DNA of 9,947 bases from Bacteroidales bacterium UBA6244 (GTDB lineage Bacteria; Bacteroidota; Bacteroidia; Bacteroidales; F082), in NCBI GenBank assembly GCA_002440885.1, contig DJVY01000205.1, positions 4,871 through 14,817 of the forward strand. The letters run 5' to 3'. Under the pieces are notes generated by a model. That model searched no databases and was not told where the DNA came from. It saw only the letters and a list, made by a program, of their open reading frames with translations. The translations under genes were made by a program, and so were the position numbers. Numbering within the stretch: the stretch's first letter is position 1; the number at the start of each line of letters is the position of its first letter. Positions 1 through 6,355 of this stretch are shown here, piece after piece.

Positions 1-60
1 TTTAACGAAACCTTGAACAGTTTTAGCGAAACCCTGCATAGTTTTAACGCGACTCCTCAT
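1..60. repeat. 21-bp tandem repeat encoding a heptapeptide, cut by the window edge
   Basis: Nearly three imperfect 21-bp units lie in a row at 1-20, 21-41 and 42-60, each beginning TTTTA(A/G)CG and ending CTTGAACAG or CCTGCATAG. A period of 21 keeps reading frame on both strands. The + strand reads FNETLNS, FSETLHS, FNATPHY. The - strand reads from an ATG at 60-58 as (A/V)KT(M/V)QGF-type heptads running off the window. The - reading looks more protein-like, because a Met starts it and the heptads are regular, but the array may equally be non-coding. The rest of the array lies outside the window, so unit count and coding status cannot be settled. Confidence 0.55.
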
Positions 61-92
61 TATTCAAAGACAACAGACCATAGTATCAATAA

Positions 93-251
93 AACAGAGA
101 CTTATCAACCCGGAACACAGCGCAATTTAATACCGACCGTGTATCATTTGATGCCAATTCCACAGCAATAGGAGGAGTTTTTCCAAAAAAGTGTCACGCT
201 TTGCCTATATATGTAGAGCCTTCTTATTTTGATTTGAAAGCCCCGACTTAA
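93..251 (+). pseudogene. Short ORF remnant, unidentified
   Basis: After a TAA at 90-92 the frame stays open to a TAA at 249-251. It encodes 52 residues of ordinary-looking protein ending CHALPIYVEPSYFDLKAPT. There is no start codon at its beginning and no recognisable domain. A second frame, open from base 1 to a TAG at 169-171, overlaps it, so at least one reading is chance. The piece could be the 3' remnant of a decayed gene or part of an interspersed repeat. Its identity is unknown and confidence is low. Confidence 0.2.
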
Positions 252-290
252 ATTATGAGGTTGTTATTTATTAAGCTAACGGCTAATAGC

Positions 291-389
291 TGGCGTTGGC
301 GTTGGCTAGACTCTCGCTAGTCAGGAAAGAGACTGTTCACTGCTCACTGTTCACTGTTCACTTTTTCGTCACCCAGTCACTTAGTCACC
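291..389. repeat. Cluster of simple tandem repeats (6-, 7- and 8-mers)
   Basis: Three short arrays follow each other. TGGCGT repeats 2.7 times at 291-307. TGTTCAC repeats four times with one mismatch at 334-361 (second unit TGCTCAC). GTCAC-based 8-mers repeat nearly three times at 368-389 (GTCACCCA, GTCACTTA, GTCACC). No gene is visible between 252 and 430. The cluster sits just beyond the stop of the membrane-protein gene that ends at 431, and nothing shows that it forms a terminator. Confidence 0.7.
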
Positions 390-430
390 ATCCCAAAGCA
401 CCTTGTTCATCTCGAAATCAGCACCTCCGC

Positions 431-1690
431 CTACCTGAAACCAATTAGCCAAGGCAATACAAAGACCATAAAAATGGTCCAGAAAGTATAAACAGGTAAG
501 TAAGCAGAAATGGTTTGCTCCACTTTTTTTATGTCCGCATTTTTAAAATTAATACGGTATAAATCAACCATAATCAGAATAAGATTTCCAAAAACGAGTA
601 GGTTAGAGCCTAAAACAGCTATGCGATTGGGAGTAAACCCATACTCACCCAGACGGTAAAGTATGGCTGACAGGGCCACCAGATTTATAAGCAGTGTTAC
701 CACCGTGAGCGCCAGCAGTATGGCTTCATTAAATCGCTGCTTTTTATCATCGGAAGTTTCAGAAACAGAAAAAACCACCAAGGCCATAACCCCTAACAAC
801 ATCAGGTTGAACACAATAAGAAAATCTCTGTCGTTGTAGGGATCTTTTCCGGTAACGGCTATACTGATGAGGTAGACGACAAGGGTAACCAGCACGAGCG
901 GAGTAAATATCCGGGCAATGATTGGGGCTATCTTGCTGGCGACATTGGGATAAGTGCGCAAGATAAAGGTGGCTACTATCGGCACTGAGACCAAACCCCA
1001 AATAATGACATAATCAAAATAAAATTGCTCAATCCTAAGATCGATGGCATAAAATAACCCCAGTGTAATTCCTGCCAGAAGTCCACCGGCTATTAAAATA
1101 ACAGCTCCTAAAACAACCAGATCGCCGTTGTGCTTAATGAAGTCCATGCGGAGGGATCGATCCTTCAGCCTGAAATCAATAAAAACAAGTCCATATAAAC
1201 ACCACAACATCAAGGGTAAATGTATGTAGACCAGCTCGATAGAGTCGCTTCCCGAATGAGCAGGCAACACGTTGATGTAAACCGCAGTAAGTCCAAATAA
1301 TAACAAAACGGAAACGGCCTGCCATGTTTCAAAAACCTTTCGCGACAGGAAGGCATAAAAGGAGAGGCCGAAAAAAACAACGAGGGCCGCATTCTTTTCA
1401 TAAAAAAAGCTCGCTTCCGGATCAAAGCCGAATAGTTGAGGTATTTTTATCAATAAACCGGTGAACACACAAGCCATCACCAGACGAATAATATCGACCT
1501 TACCAGCCTGCACTTTCGCGGTTTTCTGATTTGCATAATCGAGGCGAACCTTCCAAAAACCGGCAACATCGTGCCGGGCGATTTCAGGATACAAATCTAA
1601 AAAAGCGATGGTAAACCCCTTTTTATCTGATTGATAGAGCTGCTCTAAACGATCAGGATGATCAATACATTCGTGAATCTTTTCTTTCAT
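431..1690 (-). CDS. DUF4153-like polytopic membrane protein
   Basis: The gene encodes a 419-residue integral inner-membrane protein of unknown function. An N-terminal soluble stretch of about 65 residues is followed by ten or eleven hydrophobic segments at roughly 67-87, 101-117, 123-143, 151-173, 190-216, 227-244, 260-281, 290-311, 324-346, 358-380 and 397-418. The late motif LYRLGEYGFTPNR, just before the penultimate helix, and the overall layout recall the DUF4153 family of Bacteroidota. This assignment is from memory and was not searched. The ATG at 1690-1688 is supported by an AAGGAC ribosome binding site at 1695-1700, unusually strong for this phylum. The TAG stop is at 433-431. The gene is transcribed alone, and the 1691-1892 spacer separates it from the superoxide reductase upstream on the same strand. 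Function cannot be inferred from context. The gene probably belongs to the resident chromosome flanking the island. Confidence 0.75.
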   Translation of the reverse strand: MKEKIHECIDHPDRLEQLYQSDKKGFTIAFLDLYPEIARHDVAGFWKVRLDYANQKTAKVQAGKVDIIRLVMACVFTGLLIKIPQLFGFDPEASFFYEKNAALVVFFGLSFYAFLSRKVFETWQAVSVLLLFGLTAVYINVLPAHSGSDSIELVYIHLPLMLWCLYGLVFIDFRLKDRSLRMDFIKHNGDLVVLGAVILIAGGLLAGITLGLFYAIDLRIEQFYFDYVIIWGLVSVPIVATFILRTYPNVASKIAPIIARIFTPLVLVTLVVYLISIAVTGKDPYNDRDFLIVFNLMLLGVMALVVFSVSETSDDKKQRFNEAILLALTVVTLLINLVALSAILYRLGEYGFTPNRIAVLGSNLLVFGNLILIMVDLYRINFKNADIKKVEQTISAYLPVYTFWTIFMVFVLPWLIGFR

Positions 1691-1892
1691 GGTGGTCCTT
1701 TTCTTTATCTAACTGGTGCGTTTCCGGAAAACAAATTCTTCTAAATTTGCTATAATGTTAACGTAACGCCAAAACAAAAATTATTTACGGCAATAGCCTA
1801 TTTAACTCTTGTTAAGGTTATTAAGCTTATTGACCACAGACCCATTCATTTTACCTGGTCTCTGCAGGAAAATGTGTGCAATAAGTCGAAGG
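1691..1892. other. Intergenic spacer between the superoxide reductase copy 1 and the membrane protein
   Basis: This spacer of about 200 bases holds no gene. It is AT-rich and must carry both the end of the copy 1 superoxide reductase transcript and the promoter of the membrane-protein gene (- strand). I see only weak structure: a 5-bp inverted repeat GACCA/TGGTC at 1832-1836 and 1856-1860, and AATAGCC at 1792-1798 inverted as GGCTATT at 1891-1897. Neither has the strong GC stem plus T-run of a terminator. No convincing TAnnTTTG box was found on the - strand. Confidence 0.4.
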
Positions 1893-2270
1893 CTATTTCA
1901 CCTCAACCAATACCTCATCCGACTGCCACAAGCCGTGTTTGGTGCAATAGGCCATGGCCGTAAGTTTTAAATTTTTTACTGGAACGATATGGAAATCAAC
2001 CTGCACATGGCCTGGTTTGTTGGCTAAGGTACCTGGAGCAAAAGAAGCCTGTCCCAACATTACCTCACCGTTCCATAACTGCACGTAAGCGATGTAGTGA
2101 TCAAAATCATCGGGGTGTGGGTACTCGTTTCCGAGCTTCACACTTACCTCAAAAGGCTCGCCTACAGTGGCTTCAGCAGCGCAATGAACAAATGGGGAGT
2201 GTCTGTCGATGTAATCTTTTTTAGCTTCTCTGTCGATGGTCGAAATTTCAACGTAACGATTAATTTTCAT
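1893..2270 (-). CDS. Superoxide reductase (neelaredoxin-type, class II), copy 1
   Basis: This 125-residue protein matches the single-domain superoxide reductase (neelaredoxin) family, cytosolic non-haem iron enzymes that reduce superoxide to hydrogen peroxide without making oxygen. The full Fe(His)4Cys ligand set is visible: H24 in DRHSP, H52 in YPHP, H58 in DHYIAY, and C109/H112 in AYCTKHGLW. The 52-58 and 109-112 spacings equal those of the Pyrococcus enzyme. There is no N-terminal rubredoxin-like iron domain. The usual Glu-Lys before the first His is Asp-Arg here (D22, R23), a conservative change at the catalytic lysine. The start is placed at the ATG at 2270-2268. A longer frame from 2300 begins inside an A-rich leader and lacks support. 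This copy differs from copy 2 at 5 coding bases and two residues (E8 versus D8, V36 versus A36). Its upstream DNA is the ParB terminator and not a promoter. Confidence 0.9.
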   Translation of the reverse strand: MKINRYVEISTIDREAKKDYIDRHSPFVHCAAEATVGEPFEVSVKLGNEYPHPDDFDHYIAYVQLWNGEVMLGQASFAPGTLANKPGHVQVDFHIVPVKNLKLTAMAYCTKHGLWQSDEVLVEVK

Positions 2271-2303
2271 GTTTTTTTTCTTTTGATTTGATGTTAACAA
2301 AAA
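1893..2303 (-). repeat. Gene-length direct repeat, left copy (superoxide reductase)
   Basis: Bases 1893-2303 align without gaps to 8369-8779, an offset of 6476, with 7 mismatches: at 1905, 2067, 2118, 2164, 2247, 2294 and 2295. Homology begins at the first base of the stop codon and ends in the 5' leader. Beyond both ends the sequences are unrelated. The two copies bracket the accessory genes in direct orientation. Recombination between them would remove 6476 bp and leave one intact superoxide reductase gene. Confidence 0.95.
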
Positions 2304-2337
2304 CCCGAACCCACCGGGTATGGCTTAAAAAAGCCAT
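2298..2337 (-). terminator. Rho-independent terminator of the parB-like gene
   Basis: Two stem-loops follow the stop of the ParB-family gene on the - strand. The first is a perfect 7-bp stem with a 4-base loop at 2320-2337 (ATGGCTT/AAGCCAT). The second is a 5-bp ACCCG/CGGGT stem at 2303-2307 and 2315-2319, which on the - strand runs straight into TTTTTG. The second hairpin plus T-run is the more likely terminator. It lies between parB and superoxide reductase copy 1, so it should limit read-through into that copy. Confidence 0.6.
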
Positions 2338-2346
2338 TTCGTTCTA

Positions 2347-3147
2347 TTATTTTTCCTCTATTTCACTAAGTATATCGTTCACTTTTTGCTCAAGTAACGA
2401 AAGAACTTTTTCTTTTTTACCTGCGGGCAACATGTTGTTGAATTTTACATAAAAACCTTTGTTGTTATAGCTTAATGAAAATTTGGGCATTTCATCCGGT
2501 TTGTTTTCTGTTTTAATGAGTTTACTTATTTGCGCACGGGATAATTTATCCTTAGCACATTTTAAATACAGCGAATGCTGTTTATCTGAAATCCCATCTT
2601 TATCAACCTTATGTGTATTGCGTATCATACGTAAAATACGCACATCATTAAGGGTATTATTTTCGGCCAAATCGGCAATAATGCGCTTATCCATCTTTAG
2701 CAGATTCATGATGTCGCCTACATATGTTTCGTCTTTTCCAATGGCTTTCGAAAGTTCCTTTTTGCTTTCAAACACACCACTTTTAAGTATTTTTTCAAAC
2801 GCAAGGGCACGTTCTAAACTCGACAAATCGCTACGTTGGATATTGGCAACAAGCGACATTGTTTGTATTTCCCGCTCGGTTCCTTCTTTTATTATGGCCG
2901 GTATATTACCCTTTTCAAGTAGTTTGTATGCCGCTACTCTGCGATGACCGTCGATAATTTCGTATTTGTCGTCAATTGCCCTTACGGTAATTGGCTGCAT
3001 TAAGCCTGTATTGCTTATGCTTTCAGCTAATTCGTCGAGTAGTTTTTTTGTATATACATTTGTATAATGCTCCTTACCCAGAAGCCTGCCCTGATAGGGT
3101 GATTCAACTAGTTTGCCAATTGAAATATTTAGTATTTGCGATGCCAT
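2347..3147 (-). CDS. ParB/Spo0J-family DNA-binding partition-like protein (orphan)
   Basis: This 266-residue protein has the ParB layout. An N-terminal nucleotide-binding ParB domain (about 5-110) contains GLMQPITV (48-55), DGHRRVAAY (66-74, the GxRRxxA box) and ANIQRSDLSSLERA (101-114). A helix-turn-helix region follows around 120-150 (KKELSKAIGKDETYVGDIM), then a lysine- and glutamate-rich C-terminal segment. Canonical ParB has Glu-Asn-x-Gln-Arg at the second box, with the Glu helping to hold the metal and CTP. Here Ala101 replaces it, so nucleotide hydrolysis or sliding could be altered. No ParA-like ATPase and no obvious parS-like site is next to it. Orphan ParB genes are typical of plasmids, phages and integrative elements, which suits its place inside the repeat-bounded island. 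A TATATTTG box lies 20 bases upstream of its ATG, and a terminator follows its stop. Confidence 0.85.
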   Translation of the reverse strand: MASQILNISIGKLVESPYQGRLLGKEHYTNVYTKKLLDELAESISNTGLMQPITVRAIDDKYEIIDGHRRVAAYKLLEKGNIPAIIKEGTEREIQTMSLVANIQRSDLSSLERALAFEKILKSGVFESKKELSKAIGKDETYVGDIMNLLKMDKRIIADLAENNTLNDVRILRMIRNTHKVDKDGISDKQHSLYLKCAKDKLSRAQISKLIKTENKPDEMPKFSLSYNNKGFYVKFNNMLPAGKKEKVLSLLEQKVNDILSEIEEK

Positions 3148-3167
3148 GATTACAGTAATTTTAAGTG

Positions 3168-3175
3168 CAAATATA
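3168..3175 (-). promoter_or_regulatory. -7 box of the parB-like gene
   Basis: The - strand reads TATATTTG here, a full match to the Bacteroidota -7 consensus TAnnTTTG. It lies 20 bases before the ATG at 3147, giving a very short leader. No good TTG -33 box is seen about 20 bases further upstream, so this rests on the -7 box alone. Confidence 0.5.
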
Positions 3176-3232
3176 CGATTTTAACCAAAGTAATAATTTT
3201 CTTTATGCTTGCAGAACAATTTATGCATACTA

Positions 3233-3266
3233 TGTTTACAAACATTTGGCTTTTTTTATAACTTTA
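3233..3266 (+). promoter_or_regulatory. Possible promoter and palindromic operator of the secreted zincin-like gene
   Basis: TAACTTTA at 3259-3266 fits TAnnTTT with A for the last G, and lies 20 bases after TTTA (3235-3238), a weak stand-in for the TTTG -33 box. The -33 box sits in a small imperfect palindrome, TGTTTACAAACA (3233-3244), which could be an operator. This lies in the divergent 198-bp gap between parB (-) and the secreted protein (+). The support is only pattern resemblance. Confidence 0.3.
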
Positions 3267-3351
3267 CCCGGAATTTATTTGTTATCACACCACAGAAAAC
3301 AGTTAGTAGACTTGCTTTAGTATATCAAATATAATACTTAAACCTTTGAAT

Positions 3352-5127
3352 ATGAACACTATACCAACAATCGGTCATGACCGACCAACACCAAACCGTA
3401 CGAATTTTTTACGCTCGGGCAGTCGGAGATTTCAAACCTCCGCTTTAAATACGATGAACAAAATTGGTCACTATGCAAAAAAAGCTGCAAAGACAGTTAT
3501 AACACCTATAAACACCGCAATCGCACTAGTTACGCTTGGAACTGCTCTTTCTTTTAACCCAATTCAAGCTCAGAACTATAATCCTCAAGGAGATACTCTC
3601 TGGGGCACTGGAATATTCACAACATATGATGTAGAAACTAATTTTGTAGTCTCAGATGTAACCCTAACCTTACGCCCTGAAAACATGGCAATGGTTACGC
3701 CAAATAATACTTGGACATACATAACAGACAATAATGGAGGAGCACCATTCAACCTCCCAGTTTACATAGACTCAACAACAGGAATTAAAGATATTATTGA
3801 AAAAGAGATTCAAGTTCTTCCAACATTCGGTAGTGAAATAAATGCATTCTTCCCAAAAATAGAGAAAGGGACTATTGAAGTATATAATATAAGTGGACAA
3901 CTTATGAAAAAACAAGACTTTAACACAGATCATGAATACTTACAATTTAATGATATGGCTGCAGGAATTTATATTTACAACATCAGAACAGAAAGTGGCG
4001 TTAATCTTGGTGGAAAATTTTTAAAACAAAATGTTCCACTAAAAGGACCATCAGCAAAACCAATAAACAAAACAAATTCAACATTTAAAGAAACACAAAT
4101 ATATACTGCCACATACTGGGCAAAATGGGAACATCCAGACTTTTTCACAGACAGCACATTAATAAGTTTAGAAGACGGAAATAATGAATTTATAGCTTTT
4201 CCAATGACATCAAGTGCGCCACAACCAATTGATAATCAAGATCTTGAAGGATATGTTTGGAAGTTAGAAAATACTAACCTTGCCTTACCTAATGCTCAAG
4301 TTAGAGCTACAGTTAATAGTACAGGCGCACAGTATAACGCAACTTCAGATGCAAACGGTCATTTTGTTATTAACGGTTTGCCTTTAGGTGAAGAAATCAC
4401 TTTTGATGTTGGCGGAATTCCCGGTCGTTATTCTTTTGCAGGTACTAATTATACAACTCCTAGCTCGATAGATAATCCTGCCGATAGTGTTAACTCAAAC
4501 TTCGGAGCCGTTCTTCCTTTAAAACTTGCGAGTTCTTCAGCAAATCACATTAGGGATCAAACACTTAACGGAACTAATCAAGATACAATTTGGTTTTATC
4601 AAGGAAATTCAGTCCCTGAAGTTATGAAAAACAATAATAGAACATATTTTGCAAATTTGCAGTCTGATGAGAATAATGTTTATATCTTTGCAGAAAGTTT
4701 CACGCCATTAAATAATACAGGAATAAATATAGAATATGGAACGTACAACACAAACACAAATGAAGAAGGAATTAATACACCAATTGGAGGAATATTATAC
4801 CCAGTTATTTATGCAAATACAACCATGGGAAATGGATCTTATATTAGATTTGTTCATGAGATTAAGCGAGCTTTAGGATTTAGTGAAGTTGCTTGGGTAG
4901 GCGTAGAAAGCGTTATGGAAACACCTGTCCAGAATTACACTCAAGAAGACAAAGATATTGCCAGGTTTGTTGAAAGACCTTACTGGAACTCAGTTTATCA
5001 AGAAAATAAAACTTGGATTGATTTAAACAAAATTGTTGAAGAAATGCCAAGTAGCAAATCCATGCAATCAAATAATACATCTACTAGTTTGCATGGCGAT
5101 GTAGAGTTTAATTATAATTCAAAGTAA
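3352..5127 (+). CDS. Secreted multidomain protein with internal T9SS-like module and degenerate zincin motif
   Basis: The gene encodes 591 residues from the ATG at 3352 (a TTG two codons upstream is less likely). A long signal peptide ends near SFNPIQAQ (about residue 72). It is preceded by an arginine-rich stretch, and an internal ATG at 3454 would give a normal 40-residue signal peptide and may be the true start. Residues about 167-229 (GTIEVYNISGQLMKKQ, then MAAGIYIYNIRTESG and GKFLKQ) resemble a T9SS type A sorting domain but lie in the middle of the protein. Residues about 298-365 (LEGYVW, DANGHFVINGLPLGEEI) resemble a carboxypeptidase-regulatory-like beta domain. Near 502, FVHEIKRALGF matches the zincin HExxHxxGx pattern, but the second His is Arg and no third His follows. 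SVMETP and YTQEDKDIARF downstream resemble the Met-turn and final helix of matrixin-like proteases. It is probably exported and may be catalytically dead. The AT-rich codon use differs from the M16 gene and suggests transfer. Confidence 0.7.
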   Translation: MNTIPTIGHDRPTPNRTNFLRSGSRRFQTSALNTMNKIGHYAKKAAKTVITPINTAIALVTLGTALSFNPIQAQNYNPQGDTLWGTGIFTTYDVETNFVVSDVTLTLRPENMAMVTPNNTWTYITDNNGGAPFNLPVYIDSTTGIKDIIEKEIQVLPTFGSEINAFFPKIEKGTIEVYNISGQLMKKQDFNTDHEYLQFNDMAAGIYIYNIRTESGVNLGGKFLKQNVPLKGPSAKPINKTNSTFKETQIYTATYWAKWEHPDFFTDSTLISLEDGNNEFIAFPMTSSAPQPIDNQDLEGYVWKLENTNLALPNAQVRATVNSTGAQYNATSDANGHFVINGLPLGEEITFDVGGIPGRYSFAGTNYTTPSSIDNPADSVNSNFGAVLPLKLASSSANHIRDQTLNGTNQDTIWFYQGNSVPEVMKNNNRTYFANLQSDENNVYIFAESFTPLNNTGINIEYGTYNTNTNEEGINTPIGGILYPVIYANTTMGNGSYIRFVHEIKRALGFSEVAWVGVESVMETPVQNYTQEDKDIARFVERPYWNSVYQENKTWIDLNKIVEEMPSSKSMQSNNTSTSLHGDVEFNYNSK

Positions 5128-5149
5128 TTAAGATAAAAGAATAATATTA

Positions 5150-5674
5150 TTATTTATCAAGTATATTTTTTATTTTATTAACAAAAAGTATTGTTTTTAT
5201 TTTTAATTGTTCAACATCTGCTTTTTTAAATGATAATTTACTTGAATAACTTGCTTTTTCTCTTTCATTTTTTGATTCTACATAAAATAAAATATCTTGA
5301 TAATTTAATAAATCAGATAAAAACTGTATATCAATTTCATTTAATTCAGATGCATAAAATTCACTTATTAAAATGCAAAGTGTTGCTAAATGATTTTTTG
5401 AAGAATAAGCTTTTGATAGAATTAAAGCTAAAGCGCAGTGATAACAGGCATAATAACAACCCGTTATTACCCAATCATAAAAACCTAATTTAAAATTCTC
5501 TGCTATAAATCTTAAGTTATGATCAGATTTTTGTATATGCCCTCTAATTTCCTCCACATCCATATTTTGTTTAACTAATATTTTCTTTTTTAGAAAACTA
5601 CTGATTTTTTTATTTAATAAGTCCTTTTCATTAATTAGTTTCAAAAGAGTATATTCGTTCATAGACAAGCTCAT
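5150..5674 (-). CDS. HEPN-domain protein of an MNT/HEPN pair
   Basis: This 174-residue, strongly AT-rich gene encodes an all-helical HEPN-domain protein. The core is FYDWVITGCYYACYHCALAL (about 65-84), followed by HLATLCILISEFYA, matching the Yx2A-x2-H and H..x3-LF pattern of the HEPN family (PF05168-like). HEPN proteins partner MNT nucleotidyltransferases: in HepT/MntA pairs the HEPN protein is an RNase toxin that its partner silences by adding AMP to it. The RX4HXY catalytic motif of HepT is not seen here. NEREKASY is the nearest equivalent, so RNase activity is doubtful and this may be a substrate-binding HEPN. The start at 5674 overlaps the end of the upstream MNT frame by 44 bases (an ATG at 5662 is an alternative), showing they were one operon. 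It converges with the secreted-protein gene, with only 22 bases between their stops. No promoter of its own is visible. Confidence 0.7.
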   Translation of the reverse strand: MSLSMNEYTLLKLINEKDLLNKKISSFLKKKILVKQNMDVEEIRGHIQKSDHNLRFIAENFKLGFYDWVITGCYYACYHCALALILSKAYSSKNHLATLCILISEFYASELNEIDIQFLSDLLNYQDILFYVESKNEREKASYSSKLSFKKADVEQLKIKTILFVNKIKNILDK

Positions 5675-6035
5675 AAAAACCCAAACTATTGTATACTGGG
5701 TATCCTGAGATTAATGCTGATTGAATGACTTTATCTTCTTTTAGTCGTAGTTCTCGCAAAAAATCCGAAAAATTAATTTTAAAAGAACTAACTCTCAGTC
5801 CCGTTAAAGCTTCAACTTCATCTTCAACTTTTTTTGTAGATAATTCATTTTTAGTTATTATTAAAAAGTCAATATCAGAGCTTGGTTTAAATGTATTTTT
5901 TGCAGTTGATCCAAATAGTAAAATGAAATAAACATTATTCTTTAAAGCATCAATAAATAATTTTATCGCAGTTTGTCTTAATTTTGGAAGAGCTTCAAAC
6001 TCGTCACTCCGCTGCGCAAACAGTTTCCTCCGCTT
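5631..6035 (-). pseudogene. MNT-type nucleotidyltransferase missing its start (HEPN partner)
   Basis: On the - strand the frame is open from 6035 (after a TAG at 6036-6038) to a TAA at 5631-5633, giving 134 codons. It contains LLFGSTAKNTFKPSSDIDFL, a perfect GSX10DXD nucleotidyltransferase motif (GS at 5907-5912, DID at 5868-5876), as in MntA proteins that AMPylate a HEPN partner. The end, SALISGYPVYNSLGFYELV, also fits the family. No ATG, GTG or TTG occurs in frame before the catalytic motif. Upstream of about 6000 the sequence becomes the repeat-like GC-richer DNA that continues to 6446. The natural start has therefore most likely been replaced by a repeat. Either the gene is a pseudogene or translation begins at an unusual codon such as the CTG that opens CTG-TTT-GCG. 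It overlaps the HEPN gene by 44 bases in another frame. Confidence 0.7.
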
Positions 6036-6076
6036 CTATCGTCGGTCGGAAGGACAAAAACCCACCACCAATCCAC
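5998..6076. repeat. Repeat-derived junction segment upstream of the MNT gene
   Basis: Composition shifts abruptly from AT-rich coding DNA to GC-richer repeat-like sequence at about 5998. The stretch from 6061 (CCCACCACCAATCCAC) reappears inside both 185-bp units further right (about 6325-6340 in the second). It looks like a third, internally deleted unit joined directly to the next one at CCTCGTCTCG. The preceding 5998-6060 has no second copy in this window. I see no gene here apart from the readthrough MNT frame. Confidence 0.45.
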
Positions 6077-6170
6077 CTCGTCTCGTCCGCGTTTGTAACG
6101 CGGATGGTTGCATAATTACGGATTGTTGGTTCCACCTCCCATCACCAATCCACTCACTAACAAACAAATA

Positions 6171-6248
6171 GAGATCCTTCTCCGCCTCAGTCGGCTCAGG
6201 ATGACAAAAAGGTGTGGTTCTGTCATCCTGAGCCGTGCGAAGGATCTC
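6171..6248. repeat. Long inverted repeat in unit A
   Basis: GAGATCCTTC (6171-6180) pairs perfectly with GAAGGATCTC (6239-6248). Inside it, CGGCTCAGGATGACA (6192-6206) pairs perfectly with TGTCATCCTGAGCCG (6221-6235) around a 14-base loop. Bases 6181-6191 and 6236-6238 form an asymmetric bulge. The structure could terminate transcription or block exonucleases, like REP elements. No T-run follows on either strand, so a factor-independent terminator is not clear. Confidence 0.85.
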
Positions 6249-6355
6249 TTTCGCTCCTTACCTCGTCTCGTCCGCGTTTGTAACGCGGATGGTTGCATAA
6301 TTACGGATGGTTGGTTCCACCTCCCACCACCAATCCACTCACTACCAAACAAATA

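Noticed and set aside
2271..2300. Longer starts for the two superoxide reductases (2300 and 8800)
   Set aside because: The two extensions differ in sequence and consist of the A-rich leader and promoter. The shared ATG at 2270/8746 gives the family length.
5140..5151. AT palindrome as a bidirectional terminator between the convergent genes
   Set aside because: AATAATATTATT has no GC pairs and is likely to be chance in this AT-rich stretch.
5725..5931. A + strand open frame
   Set aside because: It is antisense to the MNT frame, which carries a perfect catalytic motif.
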